Below, piece by piece: positions 54,916 through 64,000 of a stretch of 64,000 bases of DNA. The notes below the pieces were generated by a model. That model had not been told where the DNA came from, ran no database searches, and saw nothing but the letters and a program-made list of their open reading frames with translations. The translations under genes were made by a program, and so were the position numbers. Positions within the stretch are counted from its first letter, which is position 1, and the number at the start of each line of letters is the position of its first letter. Origin of the DNA: Brachyspira sp. G79 (GTDB lineage: Bacteria > Spirochaetota > Brachyspiria > Brachyspirales > Brachyspiraceae); NCBI RefSeq assembly GCF_002379365.1, contig NZ_JQIU01000007.1, positions 223,679 through 287,678 on the forward strand. Reading direction: 5' to 3'.

Positions 54916-55326
54916 TTATATTCTTCTTCTTTTTCTAGGACGGCAGCCGTTATGAGGCATTGGAGTAACGTCCTTAATAAGTTTAACTTTAAGACCTGAA
55001 GCTTCAACTGCTCTGATAGAGCTTTCTCTTCCCATTCCAGGACCTTTTACATAAACTTCTACTTCTCTAACACCCATTTCATAAGCCTTTTTCGATGCTT
55101 TCTCACTAGCAACCTGTGCAGCGAAAGGAGTAGATTTTTTACTGCTTTTATAATCTCCATCTAAACCTGCACTAGCCCAAGATAGAGTGTCTCCATTTCT
55201 ATCTGTTATAGTAACTATTGTATTATTAAAGCTAGCTTTTATATGTACTATACCAAAAGCTTCAACTTTTCTATCTTTTTTAATTTTTTTATCTTTTAGA
55301 GTTTTTTTACCTTTTTGAGTAGCCAC
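54916..55326 (-). CDS. rpsK: Ribosomal protein S11
   Basis: 136 residues. [20 protein letters not shown] and the C-terminal [18 protein letters not shown] are diagnostic. It sits on the 30S platform next to the mRNA. N-terminal Lys-rich extension of about 20 residues. Confidence 0.97.
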   Translation of the reverse strand: MATQKGKKTLKDKKIKKDRKVEAFGIVHIKASFNNTIVTITDRNGDTLSWASAGLDGDYKSSKKSTPFAAQVASEKASKKAYEMGVREVEVYVKGPGMGRESSIRAVEASGLKVKLIKDVTPMPHNGCRPRKRRRI

Positions 55327-55342
55327 TATTCTCCCCCATTAA

Positions 55343-55732
55343 TTATTTTTTACCTGGTGCTTTTTTCTTACCAGCAATAGCTTTTCTAGCTCCGCCGCCT
55401 CTAGCATTACGCGAATTAGTGCGTGTACGCTGACCATGCACTGGAAGCCTTTTAATATGACGCATTCCACGATATGAGTGAATATCTTTTAAACGCTTTA
55501 TATTATTGTAAAGCTCTGTACGTAAATCACCTTCTACTTTAGTAGTGGCTTCTATAGCATCTCTTAAAGCTGTAATTTGTGCATCTGTTAAATCTTTAGC
55601 TTTAATAGAATAATCTATATTAGCTTTATCACAAATAACATGAGCAAGAGTGCGACCTATACCGTATATATCAGTAAGGGCTATTTCTATTCTTTTATTG
55701 TTTCTAATTTCAACACCCATTAAGCGTGCCAT
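55343..55732 (-). CDS. rpsM: Ribosomal protein S13
   Basis: 129 residues. IALTDIYGIGRTLAHVICDK and YRGMRHIKRLPVHGQRTRTN are diagnostic. It contacts P-site tRNA and the 50S subunit from the head of 30S. 17 nt separate it from rpsK. Confidence 0.97.
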   Translation of the reverse strand: MARLMGVEIRNNKRIEIALTDIYGIGRTLAHVICDKANIDYSIKAKDLTDAQITALRDAIEATTKVEGDLRTELYNNIKRLKDIHSYRGMRHIKRLPVHGQRTRTNSRNARGGGARKAIAGKKKAPGKK

Positions 55733-55754
55733 ATTAATTATCTCCTTAAATTAA

Positions 55755-55871
55755 TTACTTCTGTTTTTGTTTATGTCTTGGGTTTTTCTTACATATAACT
55801 CTAACTACGCCTTTTCTTTTAACTATCTGACAGTCATTACAGCGTTTTTTTATAGAACTTTTTACTTTCAT
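55755..55871 (-). CDS. rpmJ: Ribosomal protein L36
   Basis: 38 residues, too short for most gene tracks. [20 protein letters not shown] and [14 protein letters not shown] match L36 exactly in layout; Cys, Cys, Cys and His form the zinc site (C+ form). It lies between infA and rpsM, its usual place. The initiation ATG is at 55871. Confidence 0.95.
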   Translation of the reverse strand: MKVKSSIKKRCNDCQIVKRKGVVRVICKKNPRHKQKQK

Positions 55872-55895
55872 TGTAACTAATCTCCAATTAATTTA

Positions 55896-56114
55896 TTACT
55901 TATAACGATAAATTATTCTGCCCTTTGTTAAATCATAGGGAGACATTTCTATAGTTACTTTATCACCGGGAAGTATGCGAATAAAATTCATACGCATCTT
56001 ACCTGATATATGAGCCAATATCTTATGACCATTTTCTAGCTCTACTCTAAAAGTAGCATTCGGAAGAGGCTCTACAACTGTACCCTCTACTTCTATAGTT
56101 TCTCTATCAGCCAT
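55896..56114 (-). CDS. infA: Translation initiation factor IF-1
   Basis: 72 residues, one S1-like OB fold: [20 protein letters not shown] and [19 protein letters not shown]. It blocks the A site during initiation. It follows secY by 5 nt; adk and map, often found between them, are absent. Confidence 0.97.
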   Translation of the reverse strand: MADRETIEVEGTVVEPLPNATFRVELENGHKILAHISGKMRMNFIRILPGDKVTIEMSPYDLTKGRIIYRYK

Positions 56115-56119
56115 ATTGT

Positions 56120-57460
56120 TTACCTTCTAACCTTAGATTTCTTCAATATACCATCATAGTTATGCATTTGTAAATAGGATTCTATTTGCTTTAATAACTC
56201 AACGGCAACACTTACACTAATCATTACTGATGTTCCGCCCATCAAATAAACAAGAGAATTATTTGTACCTCTGAAAGGTGCAAATATAGGTATCTTAGAC
56301 ATTAAATCTGGGAATACTGCTATAGCCGCCAAGAATATTGAACCGCCTATAGTTATTCTGCTTAATACTGTCTTAAGATATTCTGCTGTTTGAGTACCAG
56401 GTCTATAACCGGGTATAAAACCGCCAGATTTTTTAAGATTCTCTGCTATATCGTCTGGATTAAATTGTACTGATGTATAAACATAGGCAAACATTATAAC
56501 TAAAAGACAATAGAGAATAATGTATGCCCAGCTTCCATAAGAGAAAAATCTAAGCAATGCATCAAGCCATCTCCATTGAACACCTCTAGTTAAACTAGCT
56601 ATCTGAGCTGGAATTGCCATTAAAGCAGAAGCGAATATTATAGGTATAACTCCAGATGGATTGATTTTGAAAGGTATATGAGTTGATTGAGCTCCGAATA
56701 CTTTTCTTCCAACCACACGTTTAGCATATTGAACAGGTATTCTTCTCTGTCCGCTTTCTTCATAAACTACACAGAATATAACTATTGCGAAAATTATGAA
56801 GAAAAGAACTATAACTAAAGAGTTTAAATATTCACTTTCTCTTTTCTGTATAACATCGTAAACACCAGCAGGAATACGAGCAACAATACCAGCAAAAATT
56901 ATAACAGATATACCGTTACCAAGGCCGCGTTCTGTAATTTGGTCACCTAGCCACATTAAGAACATGGTACCAGCAGTAGCTGTTACAACTACTAATAATA
57001 TAAATCCTATACCAGGATTCATAAATATCATAGCACCTTCATTTATGCTCTGTATCCAACTAGCCATAGCTGCAGATTGTACTATACAAAGAACAAGTGT
57101 TAAATATCTAACATACTGATTTATCTTTTTACGACCGCTTTCACCTTCTTTTTGCATTCTTTCGAGTGCAGGTATTACTACCCCAAGAAGCTGCATTATG
57201 ATAGAAGCAGAAATATAAGGCATTATACCAAGTGCCAATATAGAAAATCTAAATAAAGCACCGCCTGAAAATAAATCCATTATAGTTAAAAGTCCTGCAC
57301 CGCCTTGCGATGAGGATAAAAAGCCCAAAAGAGCTGTAGGATCTATACCAGGTGTAGGAATATGACTTCCTATTCTATAAACTAAAATAGCTATAACAGT
57401 AAATAATATTCTGCTTCTTAATTCCTGTACCTTAAATATATTAGCTAATGATTTCAACAT
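56120..57460 (-). CDS. secY: Protein translocase subunit SecY
   Basis: 446 residues, ten membrane helices. N-terminal [20 protein letters not shown], plug-region [20 protein letters not shown] and C-terminal [20 protein letters not shown] are typical. It is the channel for exported and membrane proteins. Placed after rplO as in most bacteria. Confidence 0.97.
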   Translation of the reverse strand: MLKSLANIFKVQELRSRILFTVIAILVYRIGSHIPTPGIDPTALLGFLSSSQGGAGLLTIMDLFSGGALFRFSILALGIMPYISASIIMQLLGVVIPALERMQKEGESGRKKINQYVRYLTLVLCIVQSAAMASWIQSINEGAMIFMNPGIGFILLVVVTATAGTMFLMWLGDQITERGLGNGISVIIFAGIVARIPAGVYDVIQKRESEYLNSLVIVLFFIIFAIVIFCVVYEESGQRRIPVQYAKRVVGRKVFGAQSTHIPFKINPSGVIPIIFASALMAIPAQIASLTRGVQWRWLDALLRFFSYGSWAYIILYCLLVIMFAYVYTSVQFNPDDIAENLKKSGGFIPGYRPGTQTAEYLKTVLSRITIGGSIFLAAIAVFPDLMSKIPIFAPFRGTNNSLVYLMGGTSVMISVSVAVELLKQIESYLQMHNYDGILKKSKVRR

Positions 57461-57471
57461 TATTATTTACC

Positions 57472-57960
57472 TTAAGATTTTTTATCTTCTTTTTTTCTAA
57501 TATATTTTTTACGTTCATGTATTATAACTTTACCGCCAGATTTCTCGATTTTTTCTATAGCTTTTTTACTAGCCATATCAACTGTAATAGTAACAGCATT
57601 TTTAACTTCACCCATAGAAAGAAGTTTAATATAATCTCTTTTAGATGAAAGGAAACCTAATTTTAGTAAAATTTCTCTGCTTATTTCATTACCAATAGAA
57701 TCTAAATCACCAACATTGATAACATTTACACATTTTTTGAAAGCTGCATTAGTAAATCCGCTTTTAGGGATTCTTCTATGCAAAGGCATCTGTCCACCTT
57801 CAAAACCAGCTCTTCTGCTGTATCCAGAACGAGACTGTGCACCTTTATCACCTCTGCCTGCAGTACAGCCCCAACCAGAACCTTGACCGCGTCCTACTCT
57901 ATGACGTTTTTTGCTTGAACCTTTAGGAGCTCTTAATATTTTTGTATTTTCTTGTGCCAT
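57472..57960 (-). CDS. rplO: Ribosomal protein L15
   Basis: 162 residues from the ATG at 57960; GAGG 9 nt upstream lies in the end of rpmD. GRGQGSGWGCTAGRGDKGAQ and the central RAGFEGGQMPLHRRIPKSGF are L15 signatures. A late 50S assembly protein. Confidence 0.96.
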   Translation of the reverse strand: MAQENTKILRAPKGSSKKRHRVGRGQGSGWGCTAGRGDKGAQSRSGYSRRAGFEGGQMPLHRRIPKSGFTNAAFKKCVNVINVGDLDSIGNEISREILLKLGFLSSKRDYIKLLSMGEVKNAVTITVDMASKKAIEKIEKSGGKVIIHERKKYIRKKEDKKS

Positions 57961-57971
57961 TGTTAAGAACC

Positions 57972-58151
57972 TCACTTATACTCTACTTTAAGAAGATGTG
58001 ATATTTTATTTATCATTCCATTTATTTGAGGAGTTGCTTCATGTTCTACAACTCTTTTACTCTTTTTAAAACCTAAAGCTACAACAGTATCTCTTTGAGA
58101 CTTCTCATAGCCTATAGGAGATTTAACTAATGTTATTACAACTTTAGCCAT
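57972..58151 (-). CDS. rpmD: Ribosomal protein L30
   Basis: 59 residues, short. [37 protein letters not shown] and the C-terminal helix match L30. Its ATG overlaps the rpsE stop by one base (TAATG), so translation is coupled. Stop TGA at 57972-57974. Confidence 0.94.
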   Translation of the reverse strand: MAKVVITLVKSPIGYEKSQRDTVVALGFKKSKRVVEHEATPQINGMINKISHLLKVEYK

Positions 58152-58669
58152 TATTCTGCCCTCCCATAAATCTGGTCTATACTAATTCCTCTTTTATTAG
58201 CCATATGCTCTACTGTTTTCAAAGATTTCAAACCTTCAAAAGTAGCTTTAGCTAGGTTCATTGAATTGTTATTACCTAAAGACTTAGAAAGAATATTTTT
58301 TACACCAGCCAATTCTAACACAGCACGTGCAGGACCACCTGAAATTACTCCAGTACCTTTAGAAGCTGGTTTCATAATAATTCTGCTGCTTCTAAATACA
58401 CCAACTGTATTATGAGGTATAGTTTCACCTTTTAAGTTAACTTCTATCATGTTTTTCTTAGCTTGCTCTATAGCTTTTCTAATAGCATCTGGTACTTCAT
58501 TTGCTTTACCATAACCTAAACCAACATGACCATTCTTATCACCTAAAACCATTAAAGCGGCAAATCTAAAACGTCTTCCGCCTTTCATAACTTTAGCAAC
58601 TCTGTTTAAAGTTATAAGACGTTCTTCGTACATACTTTTTTCTTCGTTGTTGTTTATATCGTGTGCCAA
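58151..58669 (-). CDS. rpsE: Ribosomal protein S5
   Basis: 172 residues. Start chosen as TTG at 58669, 7 nt from AAGGAG; the ATG at 58675 is only one base from that site. [20 protein letters not shown] and [20 protein letters not shown] are S5 signatures. It helps translational accuracy on 30S. Confidence 0.93.
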   Translation of the reverse strand: MAHDINNNEEKSMYEERLITLNRVAKVMKGGRRFRFAALMVLGDKNGHVGLGYGKANEVPDAIRKAIEQAKKNMIEVNLKGETIPHNTVGVFRSSRIIMKPASKGTGVISGGPARAVLELAGVKNILSKSLGNNNSMNLAKATFEGLKSLKTVEHMANKRGISIDQIYGRAE

Positions 58670-58680
58670 GGTCATACTCC

Positions 58681-59037
58681 TTAAAATTTCAATCCTGCTT
58701 CACGAGCACCGTCAGCCAAGGATTTTATTTTTCCATGATATATATAGCCGTTTCTGTCGAATACAACTTCACTTATATTTTTTTCTTTTGCTCTAGCGGC
58801 TAAAATTTTTCCTATTTCTTTAGCTATATCAGCATTTTTACCGCTTTTTAAATCTTTTTCCTGAGAAGATGCTGATACTAAAGTAACACCTTTACTATCA
58901 TCTATTATTTGAGCAGATACATATTTAAGACTTTTATAAACTGTAAGTCTAGGACGCTCAGAGCTTCCTTCTATTTTTATACGTATACTTCTTTTTCTTC
59001 TTTCACGTTGAGCTTTAATTTTTTCTCTTAAACCCAT
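58681..59037 (-). CDS. rplR: Ribosomal protein L18
   Basis: 118 residues. [20 protein letters not shown] and [20 protein letters not shown] are diagnostic. It binds 5S rRNA. Confidence 0.97.
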   Translation of the reverse strand: MGLREKIKAQRERRKRSIRIKIEGSSERPRLTVYKSLKYVSAQIIDDSKGVTLVSASSQEKDLKSGKNADIAKEIGKILAARAKEKNISEVVFDRNGYIYHGKIKSLADGAREAGLKF

Positions 59038-59047
59038 AGCTTACCCC

Positions 59048-59620
59048 TTACTTAGCAGCTTTTTTACTTTCTTTCATTTTTACATGCTCGCCTTCAAATC
59101 TAACACCTTTACCTTTATAAGGTTCAACAGGTCTTCTCTTTTTAATATTCATAGCGAGCTCACCTACTTGTTCTTTATCATTACCTTCGATAACTATCTT
59201 TGTGTCTTTTTCTACTGTTACTTTTACACCTTCAGGTATTTTCATTTTTACATCACTAGAAAAACCTAATTGTAAAGTTATAATGTCTCCTTGTACATTA
59301 GAACGGTAACCTGTACCTTCTAGCTGAAGCACTTTTTTATATCCAGTATTTACACCTTCTATCATATTAGAAATAAGTTTCCACACCAAACCTAATTGTG
59401 CAGAATATTTAGCTTTATTTTCTTTAATAGCTTTTTCGTCAGTACTTTCAATCTTAGGAGGTTTAACCCAAAGAGAATTATTTTCAAGTTCAAGTATTAT
59501 ATAATCAAAAAACTCTCTTGTCAACTCCCCTCTTTTACCTTTTACGATTACTTTATGTCCGTCTACTTTAACTTCAACGCCCTGAGGTATCGCTATAGGT
59601 TTGTTTGCTAATCTACTCAT
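59048..59620 (-). CDS. rplF: Ribosomal protein L6
   Basis: 190 residues, two L6 repeats. PKIESTDEKAIKENKAKYSA is longer than usual in the middle, and the C-terminus RRPVEPYKGKGVRFEGEHV is standard. Located at the base of the L7/L12 stalk. Confidence 0.97.
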   Translation of the reverse strand: MSRLANKPIAIPQGVEVKVDGHKVIVKGKRGELTREFFDYIILELENNSLWVKPPKIESTDEKAIKENKAKYSAQLGLVWKLISNMIEGVNTGYKKVLQLEGTGYRSNVQGDIITLQLGFSSDVKMKIPEGVKVTVEKDTKIVIEGNDKEQVGELAMNIKKRRPVEPYKGKGVRFEGEHVKMKESKKAAK

Positions 59621-59641
59621 TATTAATACCCTCTTAATTTA

Positions 59642-60043
59642 TTACCAAACGTAGCATAAAACTTCGCCGCCAACATTTTCTTTTCTAGCTTGTTTATCTG
59701 TCATAACGCCTTTGCTTGTAGATATTACAGATATACCAAAACCATTTTTTACTTGAGGTATAGTGTCTACTGAGGTATAAACTCTCAAACCAGGAGTTGA
59801 TACTCTTTGAATGCCCTCTATTACTGAACTTCCCTCATAATATTTCAAGTCTATTTCTATGCGGAAGAAATTTTTATCTTTTACTTCTACTTTTTTGAAG
59901 TCATTAATATATCCTTCTTTCTTTAAAATTGCAAGTATATTTTCCATTTTTGTAGAAAAAGGTATAGTAACAGCTTCTTTTTTTGCTCTACATCCGTTTC
60001 TAATTATAGTTAAAGCATCTGCTATTGGATCATGTACGCTCAT
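59642..60043 (-). CDS. rpsH: Ribosomal protein S8
   Basis: 133 residues. HDPIADALTIIRNGCRAKKE and the C-terminal GVMTDKQARKENVGGEVLCY are diagnostic. S8 also represses the spc operon in E. coli; whether that holds here is unknown. Confidence 0.97.
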   Translation of the reverse strand: MSVHDPIADALTIIRNGCRAKKEAVTIPFSTKMENILAILKKEGYINDFKKVEVKDKNFFRIEIDLKYYEGSSVIEGIQRVSTPGLRVYTSVDTIPQVKNGFGISVISTSKGVMTDKQARKENVGGEVLCYVW

Positions 60044-60060
60044 TTATATAACTCCTTAAA

Positions 60061-60246
60061 TTACCAACTAGACTTAGTTACGCCCGGTATTAAACCTTTA
60101 TTAGCTAAATCTCTGAAACATATTCTGCACATCTTGTACTGTCTTATGTAAGCACGAGGTCTACCACATATTGGGCATCTGTTATATTGTCTTGTTTTAT
60201 ATTTTTGTTTTTTTGTAGCTTTAACTTTAAGTGCCAATCTAGCCAT
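60061..60246 (-). CDS. rpsN: Ribosomal protein S14, zinc-binding type
   Basis: 61 residues, the short type Z form, with CPIC and CRIC zinc pairs. Its ATG overlaps the rplE stop by one base (TAATG). Confidence 0.97.
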   Translation of the reverse strand: MARLALKVKATKKQKYKTRQYNRCPICGRPRAYIRQYKMCRICFRDLANKGLIPGVTKSSW

Positions 60247-60809
60247 TATTTATTCTCCTGACTTTTAGGTGCAGCACGGAATGGCAAACCTACTCTTTCT
60301 AATAAAGTGCGTGCCATATCGTCATTATCTGCAGTAGTTACTATTGTTATATTTAAGCCTTTTACAGCATCTGTTTTATCAAAACTTATTTCTGGAAATA
60401 TAGTATGTTCTTTTATTCCTAAATTGTAATTACCTTTACCGTCAAATCCTCTTCTAGGAATACCTTGGAAGTCTCTTACCCTTGGTAATGCTATGAATAT
60501 TAATCTCTCTAAGAAGTCATACATTCTCTCACCTCTTAAAGTTACACGGCATCCTATAGGCATACCTTGTCTCAATTTGAAGTTAGCTATAGATTTTTTA
60601 GCTCTTGTTACAACAGCTCTTTGTCCTGCTATTTGAGTCAATTCTTCTACAGCAGAATCAACATATTTTTTGTCTGTTACAGCCTGAGTTACTCCCATAT
60701 TAATTATTATTTTTTCAATTTTAGGGATAGCCATTGTAGAGCTTAAATTCATATCTTTTAGCAGAGACTGTTTAATTTCGTTTTCATACCTATCTTTCAA
60801 TACTGACAT
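60246..60809 (-). CDS. rplE: Ribosomal protein L5
   Basis: 187 residues. [20 protein letters not shown] and [20 protein letters not shown] are diagnostic. It binds 5S rRNA and contacts P-site tRNA. Confidence 0.97.
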   Translation of the reverse strand: MSVLKDRYENEIKQSLLKDMNLSSTMAIPKIEKIIINMGVTQAVTDKKYVDSAVEELTQIAGQRAVVTRAKKSIANFKLRQGMPIGCRVTLRGERMYDFLERLIFIALPRVRDFQGIPRRGFDGKGNYNLGIKEHTIFPEISFDKTDAVKGLNITIVTTADNDDMARTLLERVGLPFRAAPKSQENK

Positions 60810-60824
60810 AATTTATTCTCCTAC

Positions 60825-61166
60825 TTACTTATCAAGAAAATCGCCCGATTTTTTAGAATATCTTTTTAATTTTCCGTCTGCTTCTTTTCTTCCAACTCTA
60901 GTAGCTTTACCGCCTTTATCCACTACCATTACATTGGATATATTTATTGAAGCCTCTTTTTCAACTATACCGCCTTTTTGATTCTCTTGAGTTTTAGGCA
61001 TAGTTTTTTTAACCATATTGATGTTTTTTACTACAACTCTGCCTTTTTTTCTGTCTATAGACAATACCTCGCCGCGTTCGCCGCTTTGCTCTCCAGCTAT
61101 TACCTCAACAGTATCGCCTTTTTTTACTTTATATTTTGTCTTACTTAAATCTTGTTTTTTTATCAT
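60825..61166 (-). CDS. rplX: Ribosomal protein L24
   Basis: 113 residues. KOW motif KGDTVEVIAGEQSGERGEVL and VKNINMVKKTMPKTQENQKG are diagnostic. An early 50S assembly protein. GAGGT precedes the ATG and overlaps the rplN stop region. Confidence 0.96.
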   Translation of the reverse strand: MIKKQDLSKTKYKVKKGDTVEVIAGEQSGERGEVLSIDRKKGRVVVKNINMVKKTMPKTQENQKGGIVEKEASINISNVMVVDKGGKATRVGRKEADGKLKRYSKKSGDFLDK

Positions 61167-61168
61167 AA

Positions 61169-61537
61169 TTATATTACCTCTGGTGCAAGTGATACTATCT
61201 TCATAAAGCCTCTGTCTCTAAGCTCGCGTGCTACTGGTCCGAATATACGTTTACCTCTTGGTTCTTTTTTATCATCTACTATAACAGCAGCATTCTCATC
61301 AAAACGTATGTATGAACCATCTGGACGTCTAACTTCTTTTTTAACTCTTACTATTACGGCTTTAACAACTTTACCTTTTTCTATAGAGCAAGTAGGTATT
61401 ATATCTGTTACAGAGCAAACAATTACATCACCTAAAGTAGCATATCTGCGTCTGCTTCCGCCTAATACCTTAATACATTTTAACTTTTTCACGCCAGTAT
61501 TGTCGGCTACATTAAGAGTACTTGGTACTTGTATCAT
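61169..61537 (-). CDS. rplN: Ribosomal protein L14
   Basis: 122 residues. [20 protein letters not shown] and [20 protein letters not shown] are diagnostic. It lies at the subunit interface. Confidence 0.98.
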   Translation of the reverse strand: MIQVPSTLNVADNTGVKKLKCIKVLGGSRRRYATLGDVIVCSVTDIIPTCSIEKGKVVKAVIVRVKKEVRRPDGSYIRFDENAAVIVDDKKEPRGKRIFGPVARELRDRGFMKIVSLAPEVI

Positions 61538-61542
61538 AATTC

Positions 61543-61905
61543 TTACTCTCCTTCAACCTGTGAAGAAACTGCTGCTTCTGGAGCATGTTTTTCACGTTTT
61601 AATACGCTTTCTACATCGCTGTCTATAGAATCTTTCTCTAGACGTTCTGCTTTCTTAATTATTTTTGTCAATCTAAATTTTTTATCTTTACTAAGAGGTC
61701 TGCACTCTATTACTCTTACTAAATCGCCTTCATGGCATTCGTTTTTTTCGTCATGAGCTTTATAGCGTTTATTTTTACTAATAGTTTTACCATAGAGCGG
61801 GTGTTTCTGCTTGCTTTCTACTTTTACAACTATAGTTTTATCCATTTTATCAGAAACTACAATTCCCTCAAGTACTCTTTTATATTTTTTTGCTTTGCTT
61901 TCCAC
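61543..61905 (-). CDS. rpsQ: Ribosomal protein S17 with C-terminal extension
   Basis: 120 residues. The S17 core ([40 protein letters not shown]) fills the first 85; a further 30-odd acidic and Ala-rich residues form a tail not found in most S17 proteins. Confidence 0.95.
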   Translation of the reverse strand: MESKAKKYKRVLEGIVVSDKMDKTIVVKVESKQKHPLYGKTISKNKRYKAHDEKNECHEGDLVRVIECRPLSKDKKFRLTKIIKKAERLEKDSIDSDVESVLKREKHAPEAAVSSQVEGE

Positions 61906-61917
61906 AGTAATACCTCA

Positions 61918-62124
61918 CTATTTTTTTATGCCAAGTTTATATTGACGAATAAATGTCTTAACTTTAGCTATATCTTTACGAGCTTTTTTTAGCTGATGTG
62001 TTTGTCTTGCATCGCCTACTACTTTTTCAAATCTATGCTCTTGATATTCTTTTTCTAATTTTAGAAGTTCACTTTTAAGCTCTTCTAAAGGCAATGACTT
62101 ATAATCTTTTTTATTTTTAGCCAT
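61918..62124 (-). CDS. rpmC: Ribosomal protein L29
   Basis: 68 residues, two helices: [20 protein letters not shown] and [20 protein letters not shown]. It sits at the peptide exit. Its ATG overlaps the rplP stop by one base. Confidence 0.96.
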   Translation of the reverse strand: MAKNKKDYKSLPLEELKSELLKLEKEYQEHRFEKVVGDARQTHQLKKARKDIAKVKTFIRQYKLGIKK

Positions 62125-62537
62125 TATATAGCCTCCCTCTTAATGAACTTAGTTTTTATAGGAAGCTTGAAACCAGCTAATCTGAAAGCTGATTGTGCCA
62201 ACTCTTCTGGAACACCTGATATTTCAAATATTACTTTTCCAGGTTTAACTACAGCTACCCAATATTCAACGTTACCTTTACCTTTACCCATTCTAGTTTC
62301 AGCTGGTTTTTTAGTATAAGGTTTATCTGGAAATACTTTTATCCACATCTTACCTACACGTTTAACATGTCTTGATATAGCAATACGTGCAGCCTCAATT
62401 TGTCTATCTGTAAGCCATACAGGTTCTAATGCCATCAAACCATAATCTCCGAAAGTAAGATTACTTCCTCTTTTTGATTTGCCTTTCATTCTGCCTCTAT
62501 GATGTTTACGATATTTCATTCTTGATGGTTGTAACAT
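62124..62537 (-). CDS. rplP: Ribosomal protein L16
   Basis: 137 residues. [20 protein letters not shown] and the [20 protein letters not shown] segment are diagnostic. It helps place A-site tRNA. Overlaps rpsC by one base. Confidence 0.98.
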   Translation of the reverse strand: MLQPSRMKYRKHHRGRMKGKSKRGSNLTFGDYGLMALEPVWLTDRQIEAARIAISRHVKRVGKMWIKVFPDKPYTKKPAETRMGKGKGNVEYWVAVVKPGKVIFEISGVPEELAQSAFRLAGFKLPIKTKFIKREAI

Positions 62538-63274
62538 TATCTATCTCCTTTGGCACTGATAACTTTACCTGCATCATCTTGCTTATGTTCTTTTTTATCA
62601 AGAATTTCTCCCTTATAGATCCACACTTTTATTCCGATAATACCGAATGTAGTAAGTGCTTCTGCAGTGCCGTAATCTATATTAGCTCTTAATGTATGTA
62701 ATGGTACTGAACCATTTTTATATTGTTCTGTTCTAGCAATGTCAGCTCCTGCTAAACGTCCAGAACACATAACTTTTATTCCTTTAGCACCTTTCTTCAT
62801 AGCCTGAGTTATAACGCTTTTCATAGCTCTTCTAAAAGCAACACGCATTTCTAATTGACGTGCTACGCTTTGTGCTGCTAATGTTGCATCTAACTCTGCA
62901 TCTCTTATCTCTGTAATTGAGAAATGTACTGGTTTTTTAACCATTTTTTGAACTGCTGTTTTTACAGTTTCAACTCTCTGACCTTTAGGTCCTATTACAA
63001 CACCTGCTCTTGCAGTAGAGATGAAAATATTAATTCTATCTGGGAAACGTACTATTTGTATATCAGATATAGCAGGGTCAAAAGACTCTTTTTTTCCGCC
63101 GATTTTCTTTTGTTCTTCTTTTAATGTTTTATAATAATAATTCATTATATAGCGTCTGATAGATAAATCTTCATGCAAACTGTCTGCATAAGTTCTGCTA
63201 TCTTCAAACCATTTACTAGACCAAGTTTTGTTAATTCCGAGTCTTAAACCTATTGGACTAACCTTTTGACCCAT
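62537..63274 (-). CDS. rpsC: Ribosomal protein S3
   Basis: 245 residues. [20 protein letters not shown], the KH domain [20 protein letters not shown] and the C-terminal domain ([20 protein letters not shown]) are complete. It lies at the mRNA entry site. Confidence 0.98.
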   Translation of the reverse strand: MGQKVSPIGLRLGINKTWSSKWFEDSRTYADSLHEDLSIRRYIMNYYYKTLKEEQKKIGGKKESFDPAISDIQIVRFPDRINIFISTARAGVVIGPKGQRVETVKTAVQKMVKKPVHFSITEIRDAELDATLAAQSVARQLEMRVAFRRAMKSVITQAMKKGAKGIKVMCSGRLAGADIARTEQYKNGSVPLHTLRANIDYGTAEALTTFGIIGIKVWIYKGEILDKKEHKQDDAGKVISAKGDR

Positions 63275-63277
63275 AGT

Positions 63278-63685
63278 TTATACCTCCGCTGCTTTAGGTG
63301 CTTCTTCTACTTTAGCACTTTTTACTTTTAATTTTTTCTTTTCAGGTTTTTTATCATCACTTAATATTATAGTAATATGTGAAAGTCTTTTTAATATTGG
63401 GTCAGCACTGCCTCTGCTTGCTGCACGTATTCTTTTTAATGTTGGAGCTTTGTCAACATAAGCAGTTTTTACCCATAATGTATCTGGATTGATATTTCTT
63501 GATTGGAATATTGCATTAGCTATTCCGCTTTTAATAGCCTTTCTTAGAACTACTGATGACATCTGTGGCATTGTTGCAAGATTAGATATAGCATGATTCA
63601 CATACTCTCCTCTAACAAAAGGAAGTAATCTTGATACTTTCCTGCGGCCAATGCGTAAATAACGTACCTTTACTTTATAATCCAT
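63278..63685 (-). CDS. rplV: Ribosomal protein L22
   Basis: 135 residues. RIGRRKVSRLLPFVRGEYVN and the tunnel-loop region ending RGSADPILKRLSHITIIL are diagnostic; a Lys/Glu/Ala tail of about 25 residues is an extension. Confidence 0.96.
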   Translation of the reverse strand: MDYKVKVRYLRIGRRKVSRLLPFVRGEYVNHAISNLATMPQMSSVVLRKAIKSGIANAIFQSRNINPDTLWVKTAYVDKAPTLKRIRAASRGSADPILKRLSHITIILSDDKKPEKKKLKVKSAKVEEAPKAAEV

Positions 63686-63696
63686 AGTCTAAATCC

Positions 63697-63966
63697 TTAT
63701 TTCTTACCTACTTTAGCGGCACCTGCATGAGATATAAATTTTCTTGTTGGTGCAAATTCGCCTAATTTATGACCTATCATATTTTCTTGTATATAAACTG
63801 CTACAAATGTTTTACCATTATGTACATTTATAGTAAAGCCTATCATTTCTGGAATAATTGTTGAAGCACGGCTATAAGTTTTTATTTGGTGCTTATTATC
63901 TCCAGCTTGTATTTTCTTAAAAAGATTCTTATCTACAAAAGGTCCTTTTTTAATAGAGCGAGACAT
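63697..63966 (-). CDS. rpsS: Ribosomal protein S19
   Basis: 89 residues. [20 protein letters not shown] and [17 protein letters not shown] are diagnostic. AGGGGG precedes the ATG. Confidence 0.98.
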   Translation of the reverse strand: MSRSIKKGPFVDKNLFKKIQAGDNKHQIKTYSRASTIIPEMIGFTINVHNGKTFVAVYIQENMIGHKLGEFAPTRKFISHAGAAKVGKK

Positions 63967-63972
63967 TATTTT

Positions 63973-64000
63973 TTACCCCCTCTTCTTTTGATTATTAATC
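63973..64000 (-). CDS. rplB: Ribosomal protein L2, 3' end (partial)
   Basis: Only the last eight codons (INNQKKRG) and TAA are in the window. The call rests on gene order: rplB precedes rpsS in nearly all S10 operons, and the basic C-terminus fits L2. Confidence 0.55.

Overview
The window is very AT-rich, gene-dense DNA from a spirochaete, most probably a Brachyspira species. The case rests on gene content and style: periplasmic and lipoprotein ankyrin-repeat proteins, paired PnrA/TmpC-type (BMP) nucleoside lipoproteins, many short GGAG-type ribosome binding sites, and long AT-rich gaps with small GC-richer repeat cores. The genus is inferred, because no 16S rRNA gene is present. I found no tRNA or rRNA gene, CRISPR array, prophage or transposase-bearing insertion sequence.

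Layout. 1-3.0 kb: a PadR/HAAS regulatory pair (padR broken in an A7 tract) and a large exported ankyrin protein with two homologous halves. 3.0-4.4 kb: a cation:proton antiporter behind a fluoride (crcB-type) riboswitch. 4.4-7.0 kb: two paralogous ankyrin lipoproteins separated by palindromic repeats. 7.0-13.3 kb: an F-type ATP synthase operon (a, c, b, delta, a second delta-like protein, alpha, a GT14-like glycosyltransferase, gamma); beta and epsilon are not in the window. 13.4-19.7 kb: a STAS protein, then a TetR-TolC-RND efflux cluster with a palindromic operator and no adaptor gene. 19.8-21.8 kb: a zinc-ribbon membrane protein, a PanC homologue lacking key active-site residues, and a DUF5675-like protein. 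22.0-31.3 kb: one long minus-strand nucleoside operon (deoC, two nucleoside phosphorylases, two BMP lipoproteins, ABC ATPase, an Rpn-type nuclease gene, two permeases). 31.5-39.2 kb: DegT aminotransferase, RsbW-like kinase, MATE pump, polar amino-acid ABC transporter, a frameshifted LemA-like gene, a LacI regulator. 39.3-45.8 kb: rplS, an NfnA-like flavoprotein, comM, a membrane receptor ending in an AlbA_2 domain, trxB. 45.8-51.2 kb: mcsA, an mcsB homologue that has lost its catalytic motifs, ispD, a MATE protein with a long charged helical tail, an Smr protein. 51.2-64 kb: rho, then the merged alpha-spc-S10 ribosomal operon from rplQ back to the 3' end of rplB, with rpmJ and rpmD as short genes.

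How the genes work together. The 22-31 kb operon is a self-contained nucleoside pathway: lipoproteins capture nucleosides, the ABC complex imports them, phosphorylases release base and sugar phosphate, and DeoC splits deoxyribose phosphate for carbon and energy. The TetR-TolC-RND cluster looks like a self-regulated efflux unit. The 34.9-37.2 kb operon takes up amino acids. The right third is housekeeping translation and secretion.

The most unusual items are the rearranged ATP synthase operon, the fluoride-riboswitch/antiporter pairing, the McsB pseudokinase, the divergent PanC, the membrane AlbA_2 protein and the tailed MATE protein.
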